Shown here one piece after another: positions 51,028-60,163 of a stretch of 64,000 nt of DNA. The stretch covers positions 1,488,001 to 1,552,000 of the forward strand of contig JAWPMV010000001.1 of assembly GCA_033391075.1 (NCBI GenBank). Reading direction: 5' to 3'. This stretch comes from Bacteroidia bacterium. GTDB lineage: Bacteria > Bacteroidota > Bacteroidia > J057. Below the pieces are notes generated by a model. That model was not told where the DNA came from, did not search any database, and saw nothing but the letters and a program-made list of their open reading frames with translations. Each line of letters starts with the position of its first letter. The stretch's first letter is position 1. The position numbers were made by a program, and so were the translations under genes.

Positions 51028-51684
51028 ATGATCGGTACTTACATCCCCCAGGACCTTCCGGGTAGGCATTTTGTCGTATCTGACATACATGGCTGCCTCC
51101 GAACTTTCAAATCGCTCTTATTTGAGAAAATACAATTGAAAAAAGAGGATCAACTCTTTTTATTGGGTGACTATGTTCATCGCGGACCTGACTCCAAAGG
51201 AGTCCTTGATCTTATTATGGATCTTCAGAAAAAAGGGTATGCTGTATATCCCCTTAAAGGAAATCATGAACTCATGTACTTGAATGAAAAAGCCGCCTGG
51301 CTTCCTCAGAAGTACATCGACTTTATTAACGACTTACCCTATTTTATCGAAACGAGAGATTTTTACTTTGTCCACGCCGGCTTCAATTTTGCGGCTCCCA
51401 ATCCTCTGGAAGACACACGATCCATGATTTGGGGTCCTTATTTTCGTTCAGAACCCGATATGCATCTGCTAAGACATAAGAAAGTCATTCATGGCCATAC
51501 CAAACATAGCCTGAGTGATATCTTTCATGCAGTTGTCAATAAGGAAACCATTATTCCTCTTGATAATGGTTGTTATGAAGGGCAAAGAGGGGAGATGATG
51601 GAAAGAGGGAATCTCTGTGCCATAGACCTTGATAAATTTGAAGTTATTGTTCAGGAGAATATAGATGTAAAGGTCTTGAAATAA
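51028..51684 (+). CDS. PPP-type serine/threonine phosphatase or Ap4A-hydrolase-like phosphoesterase
   Basis: A 218-residue metallophosphatase. The signature motifs DIHGC, GDYVHRGPDS and GNHE are clear and are those of the PrpE/ApaH/PPP group. The C-terminal HGHTKH adds metal ligands. The substrate may be phosphoserine, phosphothreonine or a dinucleotide polyphosphate. It is monocistronic. Confidence 0.85.
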   Translation: MIGTYIPQDLPGRHFVVSDIHGCLRTFKSLLFEKIQLKKEDQLFLLGDYVHRGPDSKGVLDLIMDLQKKGYAVYPLKGNHELMYLNEKAAWLPQKYIDFINDLPYFIETRDFYFVHAGFNFAAPNPLEDTRSMIWGPYFRSEPDMHLLRHKKVIHGHTKHSLSDIFHAVVNKETIIPLDNGCYEGQRGEMMERGNLCAIDLDKFEVIVQENIDVKVLK

Positions 51685-51823
51685 AGCTTTCCATTTCCCG
51701 GAGTATAAAAAGTAGGTAGATAAGATGTTGATTCATTCTATCCGCAACTTTGCATATTTATAGCTTCAGGAAACACAAAAAATGCCGTTTGAACGTTTAT
51801 TACCTTCCCTGAAATCTTAACAA

Positions 51824-52390
51824 TTGAGAAAGAAAAAAGGAAAGATCAAACACCTGAAATGTCCTAGCTGTAAAGCTGAAATTTCTGCAAAAGCAGCAAA
51901 AGCCTGTTTGGAGAAAGATATCCCTTATGGAAATATCTTTTATCGCATTTCCGGTCCCTCTCTCCAAAACCACAAACGTCCCATATGGGCCTGTGATGAA
52001 TGCTTGCAAGTAGGGAAAGCTATAATTGCAGATATTTCAAAACAAGTCTACCTGGATTATGATCCTTATGTGGCTTACGTAGATCGTTCTAAAATCTGCA
52101 AGACATGTGGAGATCATTTTGTTTTTAGCAAAACCGAGCAAAAATTCTGGTATGAAGACCTCCAATTCTGGGTACAGGTTCAGCCCAATAATTGCCTTCC
52201 TTGTAGGAAGGAAATTCGTCATCAAAAAAATCTGAATTCGGAACTCTCCTTTCTCCTGAAAGAAAAAGACGATTGGATACTGGCAGAATTGGAGCGGATC
52301 GTCGAGATTTATATAGAACTTGAGAAGTTTGAGAAAGCTAAATTCTATCAGAGTAAGATTGATAAAGTGGAGCGGAGAAAAAGGAAATAA
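51824..52390 (+). CDS. Zinc-ribbon protein
   Basis: A 188-residue soluble protein starting at a TTG (51824). No ATG is available in frame upstream, so the start is uncertain. It contains four CxxC pairs: CPSC, CDEC, CKTC and CLPC, which could form two zinc ribbons. The C-terminal third is a charged coiled coil. It may bind nucleic acids or proteins. I do not recognise a named family. Confidence 0.55.
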   Translation: MRKKKGKIKHLKCPSCKAEISAKAAKACLEKDIPYGNIFYRISGPSLQNHKRPIWACDECLQVGKAIIADISKQVYLDYDPYVAYVDRSKICKTCGDHFVFSKTEQKFWYEDLQFWVQVQPNNCLPCRKEIRHQKNLNSELSFLLKEKDDWILAELERIVEIYIELEKFEKAKFYQSKIDKVERRKRK

Positions 52391-52483
52391 AGAGTATTTC
52401 TGCTTTCGAACCTTTTTTGAGCATTAAGGTCTTTAGCATATAATGTTCTTCAATTTCAGCTTGAATGAATAAGGCAGATAGCT

Positions 52484-53233
52484 ATGAGTAGTATTGATTT
52501 AGGCTTACAAATTTTTTCCTGGATATTTTTCTTTCTTATTCTGGCCTATGTGATATACAAACATTACTGGACGAGAAAACTATTTGGGGATCTGGACGGG
52601 ATTCCGCTAAAACAACTTCCTCTGTCAATAGAAATTCAGAAAGCGGGTTCAAAAACTGAAGTACGAACGAAAGTTGACTATTCCGGTGAACTGTATGAGA
52701 TAGACAGGAATGCGTATAGTCGCTTTATTATCCTTAAGAAATCAACTTTATCATTTCTTACACACAAATTGGAGGCGCATGCTGAGCTCACGGGTACAGA
52801 TGAAATGGAGGAGCACATATTTCTGATGGCTGAAAGGAGAGAATTGCAAATTCTCAAGCTAGCTGATACCCTTTCTTTAAACAGGTACCATGACTTTGCC
52901 TCCTGGTTTATGTTTGCTGAAAATAAGGAGGATATACCTGAAATTTGCGTAGGTATTGCCTTTCATTTCTCAGACAGGAGTTTGGATTATTGCTTTTGGA
53001 AAGATTTGAATAAGCCTTCCGCTGATACCTTGATTGGGAGATTTCGAAATGGGAATTCTTTTTTTATTTATTTGCCTGAAGAGGATCAGGGTAAAGGGAC
53101 AATAAGACTCCAGGAAGACTTGAATCCCGAAATCCAAACCTATGAACAAGAACTTGCCTACTTCAAGTTTGATAAAGCTAAATTGGATTCCCTGGATTAT
53201 AAGCGAAGTAATATTATGATGAACCCATACTAA
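52484..53233 (+). CDS. Hypothetical membrane-anchored protein
   Basis: A 249-residue protein with one N-terminal transmembrane helix (about residues 6-28) followed by a soluble domain with beta strands (EVRTKVDYSGELYEIDRN and KGTIRLQEDLNPEIQTYE). No family recognised. It is monocistronic. Confidence 0.5.
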   Translation: MSSIDLGLQIFSWIFFFLILAYVIYKHYWTRKLFGDLDGIPLKQLPLSIEIQKAGSKTEVRTKVDYSGELYEIDRNAYSRFIILKKSTLSFLTHKLEAHAELTGTDEMEEHIFLMAERRELQILKLADTLSLNRYHDFASWFMFAENKEDIPEICVGIAFHFSDRSLDYCFWKDLNKPSADTLIGRFRNGNSFFIYLPEEDQGKGTIRLQEDLNPEIQTYEQELAYFKFDKAKLDSLDYKRSNIMMNPY

Positions 53234-53378
53234 ACTTTCCCTCAAATACGCATAGGTTTATTCAAAAAAATGGAGGAATCATACATTATCAGTTTTATCC
53301 TCTGAATAAGCAGCTTTAGCTTTTGAAATTTGGACCCTTTTCTTCATCTGGAGTCTTTAGTATATTAAATGAAGACAC

Positions 53379-54329
53379 ATGAAAAAGTATATTTCTATCC
53401 TTTTGCTCAGCCTGCTTTTTTATTCCTGCGAAAGTTTTTTGGTAGAAACCACCTATTGGCCTAATGGAAACATAGAGTCAAAAAGCAGCTATTTGGAGGA
53501 GGAAGAGCATGGGAAAAAACTCTATGCGTATCAAAGATATTATGAAAATGGAGCCATTCAAGCGGAGGGATTCCTGCTTGGAAAAGTATACCATGGAGAA
53601 TGGAAAGAGTATTACCTCAATGGACAGCTGCTGAGAAATGGCCACTATCATGAAGGCCTAGCTCGAGCAAACTTTACAGAATACCATGCGAATGGTCAAT
53701 TGAGAGCTAAATACCGATACAATAAGGCTTCTCAATTGCAAGGAAAATATCAGGTCTTTGATCTGAAAGGGGATGCACTTATTGACGGCCAGTATCATGA
53801 AGGAGAAAAGCATGGAAAATGGATGTATCAGTATAATAAATGGGAACTCATCAAGATGGGAGAAGAGGATAGCTCAGAAGGATTAGGACTCACTTCTTTA
53901 CATAGAACTCCTGATCCCATTGAAAAGAAATTGGTCTCTTATTGGTCTTACTATATAGGTGAGCAGGGGTATATCGGAATTGTAAATTCAAAGCCCCCAC
54001 AGATACCTGCGCATCTGGATCATAAAGCCTTGGCCCATAAGTTCAATAAAAACCGCTTGAAGAAAGGCCCGGAGTTCTTAGGGCCTGTCAAAAAAGAAAC
54101 GGACTTGCAAAGCTCAAAGAAGATTGTTGAATACGGAGACTTGGGAGCGCAATTACATGCTTATTGGGAAAATGGTGAAGAGATTATAAAAGAGGGGAGT
54201 GGAGTCATTAGGCGAAAGGCCCTCCTTGAGAGTGGGCCGTATCATGTTTTGCGTGAAATTTCCTATGATTATATAGGAGGATATCCACTGGGTAGCAGAT
54301 ATCATGATCTTGAGTATTATTCTCAATAA
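53379..54329 (+). CDS. MORN-variant (YwqK-like) repeat lipoprotein
   Basis: A 316-residue lipoprotein (FYSC, Cys17). The N-terminal half holds YwqK/MORN-variant repeats, typified by WPNGNIESKSSY, YYENGAIQAEGFL and YHANGQLRAKYRY. Repeats of this type are common in Bacteroidota, often as secreted beta-sheet scaffolds. YwqK is also named an antitoxin of the YwqJK pair in Bacillus, but no toxin is seen here. The C-terminal third is unassigned. Confidence 0.75.
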   Translation: MKKYISILLLSLLFYSCESFLVETTYWPNGNIESKSSYLEEEEHGKKLYAYQRYYENGAIQAEGFLLGKVYHGEWKEYYLNGQLLRNGHYHEGLARANFTEYHANGQLRAKYRYNKASQLQGKYQVFDLKGDALIDGQYHEGEKHGKWMYQYNKWELIKMGEEDSSEGLGLTSLHRTPDPIEKKLVSYWSYYIGEQGYIGIVNSKPPQIPAHLDHKALAHKFNKNRLKKGPEFLGPVKKETDLQSSKKIVEYGDLGAQLHAYWENGEEIIKEGSGVIRRKALLESGPYHVLREISYDYIGGYPLGSRYHDLEYYSQ

Positions 54330-54344
54330 AACAAAGGTCTATAG

Positions 54345-56132
54345 CTAGGCAGAAAGAATAGCTTCTTTTTTATCTCTTTGTTCTTCATTTGATCTGTAGG
54401 AATGTTTCCCCTTAAGGAATTCCCCAAAGCGTTCCTTTCCAAAGGTCGGAGTGAATCTGCCCCGTTCCCAGGCCAGCTTTCCATTGATCATCACATATTC
54501 TACTACCTCATCATTTCGATTGACAAGCCGATCACATCCCTCCAGGAAAGGAGCATTGTGGTACTCATGTACTCTATCGTCTAACTTCTCTGGATCAATG
54601 ATCGTAATATCTGCTCGTTTCCCTTCAGCCAAATGGCCAGCATCCAAATTGAAGAAATCTGCATTCTCCTTGGTTAACCGCCAAATGGTTTTTTCATAGG
54701 ACATCAAAGGATCGCCTGCTTCATGCGAAGCTTTTACATATTGAAGAACCCGAAGGGGATTATTGTAGAAAGCCATATTGTTGATATGGGCACCTGAATC
54801 AGCAAAGCCGAGTACCCCATTTTCATCATTGTAAAGCTTTTTGTAGCGACTGGGATCATGATTTCCCAGGGTCGTTTCCCAAAGGATATCTTTGTCCATT
54901 TCGACAACCAGATCCAGAAAAGCATCCACGGGATCTTGCCCTCTTTCCTCTGCTATATCTACAAAGGATTTTCCGATCATGCTTTTATCTGGCGATTCGA
55001 GTACATAAGCATCCCCGAAATCCTTTTGCCAAACTTTAGGCTTGAGTTTATCCCGATAGTTCTTTTTGAAGAGCTTGCGATAAGCTGGATCATTGAGAGT
55101 CGTATTCCTTTTCTGGAGGTCTTTGGATAAATGTCGGGCCAATTCGCCCGCTGGAAACTCCTCAAATATGACCAGCTCCATTCCTTCCGCCAGAACGCGA
55201 AATGGAACAGGAAAAGTCTGCATGCGAAAATCTGCTCCCAACACTTTATTGAAAAAGGAACATAGGCCACTCAGAATCGGACGAATGAAAGGATCACCTT
55301 TCAGGTCCATCATGGCGACCATGGAAGTTCGTAATTTCTTTCGCCAAAGAAAGCCTGCACTCAAAGCCATATACCAAAGTGCGCCTACTCGATTTACCAG
55401 ATTGGGAACCCCCTGCAGATGGGCTCCTCTTCGTCGGACTATTTTGGTGAGCTCATGCCGCTCTGAGGCCTTTGCATAAGCGGCAGGAAGCAATTTCGAC
55501 CAATGCCTTCCGTCCATTTTGTCCCAGGGATTGTGTTGCATAGAAATACCCACAAAACCTTCATCCAAAGCTTCTTCCAGCATATCGCTCATTTCCTCGA
55601 TTTGGGCTTTAGTAGGCCTTTTTCCTTCAGTCAATGAATCATCTATGCCCATGACTGCCGCTCGTATATCCGAATGCCCGATAAAGGAAGCCAGATTAGG
55701 TCCTACCGGCAAACTATTGATATGATCTATCCATTCTTTGGGACTAGACCAGGACTTTTCATCTCTGAGTATGGGAAAAAGAATTTCTCGGGGAAAAGCC
55801 TCTACGCGGGTAAACATATCACAGCAATCTTCCACATCAGCATAAATGAAAGAAAGCGAACAGCCTCCCAGCATCACGGTCGTGACTCCATGTCGTACCG
55901 ATTCGCCCAAACCTGGAGATACCAAAACTTCTCCGTCATAATGGGTATGATTATCAATAAAACCCGGCATGACCCACTTTGCCTGTGCATCAATTACTTG
56001 ATCGGCAGCAAACTCAATTTCTGATTCGCTGATCTTTTTTATGATGCCATTCTGGACGAGAATGTGTGCGATTTTGGAAGGATTTTGGGTTCCGTCAAAT
56101 ACACGGCCGTTTTTTATTAGCGTAGTAGTCAT
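54345..56132 (-). CDS. N-acyl-D-amino-acid deacylase family amidohydrolase
   Basis: A 595-residue amidohydrolase. The metal site opens with DNHTH in FIDNHTHYDGEV, and DSGAH in FADSGAHINN near the C-terminus holds the terminal Asp/His region. The general layout is that of D-aminoacylase/dihydroorotase-like enzymes. The substrate could be an N-acyl-D-amino acid or a related amide. It is convergent with the MORN-variant gene and stands alone. Confidence 0.8.
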   Translation of the reverse strand: MTTTLIKNGRVFDGTQNPSKIAHILVQNGIIKKISESEIEFAADQVIDAQAKWVMPGFIDNHTHYDGEVLVSPGLGESVRHGVTTVMLGGCSLSFIYADVEDCCDMFTRVEAFPREILFPILRDEKSWSSPKEWIDHINSLPVGPNLASFIGHSDIRAAVMGIDDSLTEGKRPTKAQIEEMSDMLEEALDEGFVGISMQHNPWDKMDGRHWSKLLPAAYAKASERHELTKIVRRRGAHLQGVPNLVNRVGALWYMALSAGFLWRKKLRTSMVAMMDLKGDPFIRPILSGLCSFFNKVLGADFRMQTFPVPFRVLAEGMELVIFEEFPAGELARHLSKDLQKRNTTLNDPAYRKLFKKNYRDKLKPKVWQKDFGDAYVLESPDKSMIGKSFVDIAEERGQDPVDAFLDLVVEMDKDILWETTLGNHDPSRYKKLYNDENGVLGFADSGAHINNMAFYNNPLRVLQYVKASHEAGDPLMSYEKTIWRLTKENADFFNLDAGHLAEGKRADITIIDPEKLDDRVHEYHNAPFLEGCDRLVNRNDEVVEYVMINGKLAWERGRFTPTFGKERFGEFLKGKHSYRSNEEQRDKKEAILSA

Positions 56133-56269
56133 GATGGATGAAGCTGGAATTATTTACAATCAAGTGGCAAGTTTAAGTGAAGACTTTGTCTCCCTGGGAT
56201 TTGATCTTTCTTTCATCTAAATCGCCTGTTTTATAAATTACTGGTATATTTTCTTAACTCAAAGCACTG

Positions 56270-57064
56270 ATGTATTTAGTAAACTGGTTTAATTCCTTCC
56301 CTGTTTACCCTCTTTTGATTTCCCTCTTATTTCTTTTCTCCTGTACTGTAGAAAATACTAATCGGGAAGAAAGCGATTCATTTGAAAAGATTATTGAAAG
56401 GGTCGATGGTCCGGCAAATTTTCGAGATAAGGTCAACGGAAAACTTCTTTTTGAATTTTACGATGGTGTGGAGGTTCAGGCAACGAAATTTAGGGCTGAT
56501 TGGTGTGAGGCAGCGACCTATGTGACCTTAACCAAAGAAGAGTATGATAAGGAGACGATCCTTTCAGGAAGTAAAATCCTTGGTCCTGATGGGCAGGAAA
56601 TTGGGCAGGCAAAAACAGATATTCTCGTAGACTTGCTAGAGGAAAATGGAGGAAAGTATAGCGGTTTTCTTTACGGCTATACCCATAAAAACAACATCAA
56701 ACCAGAGTCATTGATAGAGAATAAACTGCTAAATGTCCTGGAATCCAATGAACACAAACTGGAAGCGCATTTGGCGTTTATAAAGAAGCACAGATTTGAG
56801 CCCTTTTCAGAATTTGAGGGGATCGAAGGATATTTCGTATACGAAAATTGGATTACGGATCCTTCGCCCGGTTTTCGCTTGCTTTTGTGCTACAAAGAAG
56901 GACTTTTGTTTTCAATTGTACATAGTCGACCTCTTCCCTTCGAGGATTTTTTTCACAGCGGAACCCAAACCGGTTACACAATAAGTTTTACAAAAAACTT
57001 TCCCAATACTGAGTGGAAAGACTTCCTCAAAGAATTTGATGAAAAATTAGGGATGGCAGATTAG
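56270..57064 (+). CDS. Lipoprotein of unknown function
   Basis: A 264-residue protein with a hydrophobic N-terminus ending in FLFSC (Cys25), so probably a lipoprotein. The mature part is mixed alpha/beta with no recognised motif (GKLLFEFYDGVEVQATKF and GTQTGYTISFTKNFP). It is monocistronic. Confidence 0.5.
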   Translation: MYLVNWFNSFPVYPLLISLLFLFSCTVENTNREESDSFEKIIERVDGPANFRDKVNGKLLFEFYDGVEVQATKFRADWCEAATYVTLTKEEYDKETILSGSKILGPDGQEIGQAKTDILVDLLEENGGKYSGFLYGYTHKNNIKPESLIENKLLNVLESNEHKLEAHLAFIKKHRFEPFSEFEGIEGYFVYENWITDPSPGFRLLLCYKEGLLFSIVHSRPLPFEDFFHSGTQTGYTISFTKNFPNTEWKDFLKEFDEKLGMAD

Positions 57065-57165
57065 CTAAGTATTCCCTTTGCATTTCAACAAGCTTTAGCT
57101 GCAATTCAAAAATTTTCTTTTGATTTCGGTAGGCATTCCTTCCATCTTGAAGAAAATGGAATACT

Positions 57166-57573
57166 ATGAAGTCCCTTCGCTACTTTTTTCTGATTGTTGA
57201 CATCGGTTTTATTCTATATTGGCTCATTACTGCCTTTTCTCTGATTCCTCCCGAGTATCTATTCAATGATTATCAAAATGAGATCCTGCTAAATTGGAAT
57301 TGGTCCTTCTTGCCACTTGATCTTTTTGTTTCAGCCAGTGGTTTGTACAGCCTCTATCTCTTTAGGCGAAAGGATGAAAGATGGTCTTTGTATGCCCTGA
57401 TATCTCTGGTCCTGACCAGTGCATCAGGATTACAAGCTATCTCTTATTGGGTCCTGGCAGAAGACTACAATATATCCTGGTGGATACCCAATCTCTTTTT
57501 ATTGATATATCCTTTCTTTTTTCTTCCTAACTTTCTGAAAGCAAGAAAGCCTTATGAACTCAAAAATTCTTAA
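57166..57573 (+). CDS. Four-helix membrane protein
   Basis: A 135-residue integral membrane protein with four hydrophobic segments (YFFLIVDIGFILYWLI, LPLDLFVSASGLYSLYLF, YALISLVLTSASGLQ and LFLLIYPFFFLPN). No family assigned by eye. The gene overlaps the next one by 20 bases and is presumably co-expressed with it. Confidence 0.6.
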   Translation: MKSLRYFFLIVDIGFILYWLITAFSLIPPEYLFNDYQNEILLNWNWSFLPLDLFVSASGLYSLYLFRRKDERWSLYALISLVLTSASGLQAISYWVLAEDYNISWWIPNLFLLIYPFFFLPNFLKARKPYELKNS

Positions 57574-58195
57574 AACGATTGGCTGGATCATTTTTGCCAT
57601 CTTTCCCCTATTTATCGGTTTATATCCTTTGAGGTATCTTTTGGCGGATGGGGTAGTAGGATTATTGAATACCAAAAATCCGGAGCTGCTTTCAAACCTG
57701 GTTTGGAAGGTCTCTTTCAATGTTCATATCCTTTTTGGAGGCATTGCCCTGATGATTGGTTGGATACAATTTCATAAAGGCTTTCGGACGAAACGGATGA
57801 AGATTCATCGAGGGATAGGCAAGGTCTATGTGATTGCGGGCCTCTTGAGTGCCCTGGGGGGAGTCTGGGCTGGATATTATGCCACAGGCGGACCTATTGC
57901 TCAGATTGGGTTTATGTGTTTGGGAGTTGGATGGTTTGGGACGACCTTAAAAGCCTATTTAGACATTCGCCAAAGAAAACTACAGGATCATCAGCAGATG
58001 ATGATTTATAGTTATTCGCTTTGCTTCGCTGCTGTGACTCTCCGTTTATGGTTAACTCCCCTTCAGAGTATGACGGGTGATTTTATCAGCGCCTATCAAA
58101 TCGTAGCCTGGTTGTGTTGGGTGCCGAATCTTTTGGTGGCATTCATCATTATCCGAAGGACAAATAGGAAAGTTTCAAAGCCACAATTAGCTTAA
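57554..58195 (+). CDS. DUF2306-like membrane protein
   Basis: A 213-residue membrane protein with about six hydrophobic helices. HILFGGIALMIGWIQFHKGF and KIHRGIGKVYVIAGLLSALG are typical of DUF2306, a family whose His residues may bind haem or metal. Function not established. It overlaps the upstream four-helix gene by 20 bases. Confidence 0.7.
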   Translation: MNSKILKTIGWIIFAIFPLFIGLYPLRYLLADGVVGLLNTKNPELLSNLVWKVSFNVHILFGGIALMIGWIQFHKGFRTKRMKIHRGIGKVYVIAGLLSALGGVWAGYYATGGPIAQIGFMCLGVGWFGTTLKAYLDIRQRKLQDHQQMMIYSYSLCFAAVTLRLWLTPLQSMTGDFISAYQIVAWLCWVPNLLVAFIIIRRTNRKVSKPQLA

Positions 58196-58217
58196 CTGAA
58201 ATGTGTAAATTGTTGCC

Positions 58218-58724
58218 ATGAAGACCGCAACAATTCGAGAAATTAAAACTGAACTAGGCTTTAAAGACGAACAGGAACTGATTGAACTTTGTCTGTCTCT
58301 CGCAAAATTTAAAAAAGAGAATAAAGAATTGCTGAGCTATCTTTTATATGAAGCCTCAGATGAAGATCGTTTTATTGAGGGTGTGAATGAGGAGGTATCA
58401 GAACTTTTTTCCGAAATCAATCGCTCCAGTTTTTATTTCGTTAAGAAAAGCCTCCGCAAAATCCTGCGTTTGGTCAAAAAATACATACGCTATTCCAAAA
58501 AGAAAGAAACAGAAGTTCGTCTACTCATTCATTTCTGTAGAGAATTCAAAAAAGTCCTCAATATCTTCAGCCGGAGTCCTATGATGATCGGTCTATACCA
58601 AAGGCAATTAAAAGCGATCAGCAAAGCCATGTCCTATCTTCATGAAGATCTACAATTTGATTATAAACAGGATTTGGAGGAATTGGCCATAGAAACCGAT
58701 GGCTATTGGTACGATATAAATTGA
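58218..58724 (+). CDS. Hypothetical helical protein
   Basis: A 168-residue soluble, helical and strongly basic/acidic protein with IREIKTELGFKDEQELIELC and a later IKKS..ILRLVKKYIRYSKKK region. No family recognised. It is 22 bases after the DUF2306 gene and convergent with the next gene. Confidence 0.5.
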   Translation: MKTATIREIKTELGFKDEQELIELCLSLAKFKKENKELLSYLLYEASDEDRFIEGVNEEVSELFSEINRSSFYFVKKSLRKILRLVKKYIRYSKKKETEVRLLIHFCREFKKVLNIFSRSPMMIGLYQRQLKAISKAMSYLHEDLQFDYKQDLEELAIETDGYWYDIN

Positions 58725-58735
58725 TCCTAAATAGC

Positions 58736-59224
58736 CTAAGATCCCATGCTCGCCTGATAATATATATTGGCAGCATGAAGGGCGTATAAAACCAGCTCCT
58801 CAAGCTCAACCCCGGGCATCCCTATAGCCAATTTTTCTACTTTGAATTGATGTTTACTCTGATACCATTTGCTGGTCCTTCTGAGACGAAAAAGCTCTTT
58901 ATCCAAATCCAGGCTATGAAAAATAAAGATATTGGAATTCCAGGTTTTGGCCTTTAGCTGGTAGCTGCGCAAACGGTTCATGGCATCTTTCACATGAACT
59001 TCCAGGCTTCCATTCCATTTCCACTTAATCCAGCCAACTTCTTTACCGTCCTTCAAGATTTCGTGACGGCTTTTGTACCATTTTCTGGGCTTCATTTGGA
59101 TATGTTGATCCTGAAAACTGGCCGTAGCATGATAATTCCATTTTCCGTATTCCAGATGAAATACAGACTTTCCCTCCTTATGCAACTGAAATTTTTTGTT
59201 CCAATCTTTAGATGTGATTTGCAT
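58736..59224 (-). CDS. Beta-rich hypothetical protein (possible Tubby/LOR-like)
   Basis: A 162-residue protein with repeating strands and several Trp/Lys motifs: WNYHATASFQDQHIQMKPRKW and GWIKWKWNGSLEVHV. The pattern of repeated short strands recalls the Tubby/LURP-one-related beta barrel, but the match is by eye only and weak. No signal peptide. It is monocistronic. Confidence 0.4.
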   Translation of the reverse strand: MQITSKDWNKKFQLHKEGKSVFHLEYGKWNYHATASFQDQHIQMKPRKWYKSRHEILKDGKEVGWIKWKWNGSLEVHVKDAMNRLRSYQLKAKTWNSNIFIFHSLDLDKELFRLRRTSKWYQSKHQFKVEKLAIGMPGVELEELVLYALHAANIYYQASMGS

Positions 59225-59330
59225 AGCTTATTCCTTTAGGTTTCCTACTAAAGTCTTCCTCTAAAAGAGACAAATAAGCTGAAAAGGTTGGAATCATAGA
59301 CTTATTAGCAAATTGTATTGCAGCGGGGTT

Positions 59331-60086
59331 TTAATAGCCAGGTGCTTCTTCCTCTGGGGCATTTTCGTCCCTGCCAATACCGTATTTCTCTTTGGCTGCT
59401 TCCAGCATAGCAACGGTTGCAGTAGCTCCTACGCGTGTTACGCCCAAGGCTTTCACTGCCAATAAATCTTCTAGTGTACGAACTCCGCCAGCAGCTTTGA
59501 CCTGAACTTCGTCAGCTGCATGTTTGCGCATCAATTTGAGGTCAGGATGGGTAGCTCCCTGATATCCGTATTTTCCATCGGCTCCTTTGACCATGCCATA
59601 GCCAGTTGAAGTTTTGACGAAATCAACTTTCAGTTCAGAGCAGATTTCGCAAAGCTTGATTTTGTATTTGTCTTCGGGGAGAAAATCATTCTCAAAAATC
59701 ACTTTGAGAATGGCTCCATGATCATGAGTCGCTTTGCAGATGGCATTTATTTCTTCTTTGATATAGTACCAGTCTTCCTGTAATACCTTCCCAATATTGA
59801 CCACCATATCAATCTCAGTAGCTCCATCTTTACAAGCCTGAATACATTCAGCTACTTTGATGTCTATTCGAGAATTGCCTTGCGGAAAGCCAATTACCGT
59901 TCCCACCAGCACATCAGAACCCTGGAGTTCTTCTACTGCCAGTTTGATCGCATAGGGCTTGATACAAACGGAAGCAACATCATAGACTTTGGCTATCGCA
60001 CATCCTTTTCTCAAATCCTCATCAGTCATCGTAGGGTGAAGCAGAGAGTGGTCGATCATTTTGGCAAGTTCCTGGATGGGGTTCAT
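59331..60086 (-). CDS. deoC: Deoxyribose-phosphate aldolase
   Basis: A 251-residue DeoC. The Schiff-base lysine is Lys158 in FVKTSTGYG, with Asp93 in EIDMVVNIG as a catalytic acid, and the IDHSLLHP start of the family is present. The enzyme cleaves 2-deoxyribose 5-phosphate to glyceraldehyde 3-phosphate and acetaldehyde in deoxynucleoside catabolism. No deoA or deoD neighbour is visible here. It is monocistronic. Confidence 0.93.
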   Translation of the reverse strand: MNPIQELAKMIDHSLLHPTMTDEDLRKGCAIAKVYDVASVCIKPYAIKLAVEELQGSDVLVGTVIGFPQGNSRIDIKVAECIQACKDGATEIDMVVNIGKVLQEDWYYIKEEINAICKATHDHGAILKVIFENDFLPEDKYKIKLCEICSELKVDFVKTSTGYGMVKGADGKYGYQGATHPDLKLMRKHAADEVQVKAAGGVRTLEDLLAVKALGVTRVGATATVAMLEAAKEKYGIGRDENAPEEEAPGY

Positions 60087-60163
60087 AGTTCGGGTCTTAT
60101 AGTGTTAGGGTGGTGTCATGTTATAGCTGTGCTATGTAGCGGTAGAACTTTTGTACTAAATCA

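Noticed and set aside
52943-52951. ATTTGCGTA in the 52484 gene
   Set aside because: It is inside a coding region, with no right half at the correct spacing.
53379-54329. YwqK-type toxin-antitoxin pair
   Set aside because: Only the repeat protein is present, and it is a lipoprotein without a toxin partner.
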